From Trematomus loennbergii (Eukaryota > Chordata > Actinopteri > Perciformes > Nototheniidae), in the NCBI GenBank assembly GCA_012861695.1, contig JAAOOA010000380.1, positions 1 to 64,000 on the forward strand: a stretch of 64,000 bases of DNA. Direction: 5' to 3'. This document shows positions 61,546 to 64,000 of this stretch, one piece after another. The first letter of the stretch is position 1, and each line of letters begins with the position of its first letter. Under the pieces are notes generated by a model that saw only the letters and a list, made by a program, of their open reading frames with translations, had not been told where the DNA came from and ran no database searches. The position numbers and the translations under genes are program-made.

Positions 61546-62552
61546 CAATACGCCCAAGCTGCCCTCCTTAAAAAAAATGACAGCTAGTATCTATCTCATT
61601 GTTTTGTTTTAGAAAACAAAAACTAGGTGTGTCTTGTTCTTGTTCTATCAGATGTTTCATGATTCAACATGTCTCATTGGGCCTTATGAAACAACATGTT
61701 CTATTCCAATGCTCAGTTGCTCTAGGTTGGATTTCCTACTAACGTAATAGACACTTTGGACATTATTAATCCTAGTAGATTGTGAGTCAAGTTTATTTAT
61801 AGAGCACCTTTCAACACAAGGCAATTCAAAGTGCTGTACAAAAATATAAGACAATAAGATCTAACAACACTAACATGTGTAGTCAAATTTGTCTGAAAAT
61901 GATTTAGAAATGTTGCTTCATTTGGATGGAAAATTTGCGAGGCGAAAATGTACCTCACTCTTAGTTTATGAAATCATCAACTCACTATATAAAAAAATGA
62001 AAATTGGCATCAACAGCACGGAAACAAAACCGGTTGCAACCATGTTGTCAAAGTAGCAGCAAAAAGAGCCGATGTGATGTACTGCCCGCTTGTTTGTTTG
62101 AGAGCGAACAACAACTGACAAGTGAAGAAATGCATGGATGAAATGTTGATGTGTGGTTCAGTTGCCTCTATGCATTGAATAAAAACTGATGATTATTTGC
62201 GATGCATTTATGTGAAGCAGTATTTTATTGGTGTTAAGATAAGTATGATGTAACTAATATGTAGCTTTATCAATAATGTCGTGCCACATGTTATAAGCTA
62301 TTTGTTTTGAATGTAAAGTAGTGAAGTGGGAGTTTAAACTAACAGAGATTTCATAAGTAGAGCTACTTCCTTAGGCCCGGGCAGCCGAAAATATGTTTTG
62401 TGTGCACAATTTGGGCCTTTGGGGACTCCGTAGAATCACCGCAGACAATTACATTTCAGGAAGTTACTTTGGAACTTGCATGTCAAGTTTCATGCTATTT
62501 TTTGCTAAATGAAAGTTAAAACGTTTCACTATCACTCATATCACTTAGTCTG

Positions 62553-62794
<242 letters not shown>

Positions 62795-62808
62795 CTCTTG
62801 GCACATGT

Positions 62809-63005
62809 ATACTATAGGACAGTAAACCAACAATATCCTTTAAAACTGGATTAAAAAATATGGATGAATAAATAAATGTTAACTGATAAAATAAGATATA
62901 ATTGAACCAGCAAAAATCTTGCCTAGGGCAGCAAATTGGTCAGAACCGGCCCTGGTGTCATCCCCACAGCACCCCCCATTTGAAACATGTTCCCACGGCT
63001 ATGTT
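62809..63005 (+). repeat. ~200-bp direct repeat, second copy
   Basis: Matches 61,341-61,545. Confidence 0.9.
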
Positions 63006-63386
63006 TTCATATTTAAGTTTGTAGCAAGTAGAGGGCTGCTGGCAGGCCCGGACTGGCCATCGGGAGGGCCGGGAGGTTTCCCGATGGCCTAGCGATTATA
63101 ATTTTTTTAATGTAGGCTATTGTGAACGCAACGCTGCGCAAATGTGGGTTTGCCTCACACAGGGTGGCTGTCTGTCTACATGATGTGGCATCTGTTTCAG
63201 ATGGGTGTGCACCAGATTGATGCATTTAACTCCAAAATTAAAAAAATATCTTACCAGGGGGGGCATGCCCCCGGACCCCCTAGAGGATTTGAGGTTCACC
63301 CCCAAAATATGTTCACATGGATAGGTTCCCAAATACATTTGCAATTTTTTTTTTAAATAGTAACCCCTGTCCATATGTTTATTATT

Positions 63387-63387
<1 letters not shown>

Positions 63388-63464
<77 letters not shown>
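63388..63464. repeat. (GT)n microsatellite
   Basis: About 75 bp of GT followed by two attgagtttgagtgtgtgt units. Confidence 0.93.
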
Positions 63465-63465
<1 letters not shown>

Positions 63466-63970
63466 TTGAGTTTGAGTGTGTGTGTGATTGAGTTTGAGTG
63501 TGTGTTAGTTTCAAAGACCTCCATAGAGCTCAGTTTATAACTCGAACCCTGCATAAACCTGTTAATGTACGCATTCAAACGCTTTTTCTTTTACCAGCTG
63601 TATTCACCTTGCAGCTGCAGCTATGTGGCTTTTATCCTGGATAAAGTGTTTAAGTCATGGATGTTTAAAGTTTAACGTCTTCATATTTGTCTAATATTAG
63701 TTGACTTTTCATTCAGGAAATATATGACGCGCTGCGCTGTCAGTACACGGCTTGTCCATGTTTGTGATTGGTCGAATGCTCCAAATACCACCCCTTTCAT
63801 GTGAACGTGCGCCTAACAAGATAGGACACGGCTGGCTTGAGTGATCGAGTTGATAGCCAGCGTCGTAGGACCGTTTAGCGAGAGCGTTTTTTTTTTTGAT
63901 TTAGTCAACCGGATAACTCAAAACATATCCACATCCAGGATATGTTGAACTAGATTCGTAGTATACCCCC

Positions 63971-64000
63971 CTGAGTGAGGCAGATTCACCGAGCAACAAG
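63971..64000 (+). promoter_or_regulatory. Start of a second class I promoter (X1-like box) at the window edge
   Basis: ctgagtgaggcagattcacc then gagcaacaag matches 29,934-29,963 upstream of the class I gene at 28 of 30 positions, including the X1-like ACCGAGCAACAAG. The X2 and Y boxes would lie just beyond the window. Confidence 0.65.

Overview
The window is eukaryotic, almost certainly from a teleost fish, most likely a percomorph. Evidence: one split MHC class I gene of the teleost U-lineage type, Tx1-group, L2-type and Rex1/Babar-like LINE fragments, hAT, PIF/Harbinger and TTAA-target DNA transposons, and many (CA)n and (GA)n microsatellites. No bacterial genes, rRNA, tRNA or CRISPR were recognised.

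Layout. (1) 1-23.9 kb: a repeat-only block built of two similar units. Each has a minus-strand Tx1-group LINE sitting in a (GA)n tract (copy 1 at 1-4,262, cut by the window edge; copy 2 at 12,535-18,283, complete) followed on its right by a mosaic of non-coding foldback repeats, inverted minisatellites, palindromes and a PIF/Harbinger-like MITE. (2) 23.9-29.9 kb: AT-rich DNA, a 1.1 kb MITE, and a 5'-truncated Rex1/Babar-like LINE. (3) 29.9-54.0 kb, plus strand: one MHC class I gene with an ISRE plus X1/X2/Y-like promoter, leader, alpha1, alpha2, alpha3, transmembrane and cytoplasmic exons. Its intron 2 is about 17 kb and holds nested transposons: a Harbinger transposase relic, a 3.6 kb hAT, a TTAA element containing a hAT MITE, and an L2 LINE containing a 4.8 kb hAT with a decayed transposase that itself contains another hAT MITE. 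(4) 54-64 kb: more hAT elements, an L2 LINE with an intact YADD catalytic motif, and a Harbinger-like MITE split by a 2.9 kb hAT-type insertion. The last 30 bases match the promoter of the class I gene at 28 of 30 positions, so a second class I gene probably starts just to the right.

The only host gene with a clear body is the class I gene. It keeps its disulfide cysteines, the N86 glycosylation site and a transmembrane segment, but has lost several residues that normally grip peptide ends, and its alpha3 exon reads in frame only from a weak acceptor 2 bases downstream of the obvious one. It is therefore either a non-classical gene or a young pseudogene. Elsewhere the window is a record of layered transposition: perfect 8-bp target duplications were found for six hAT insertions, and two more show a duplication that is either trivial or imperfect.
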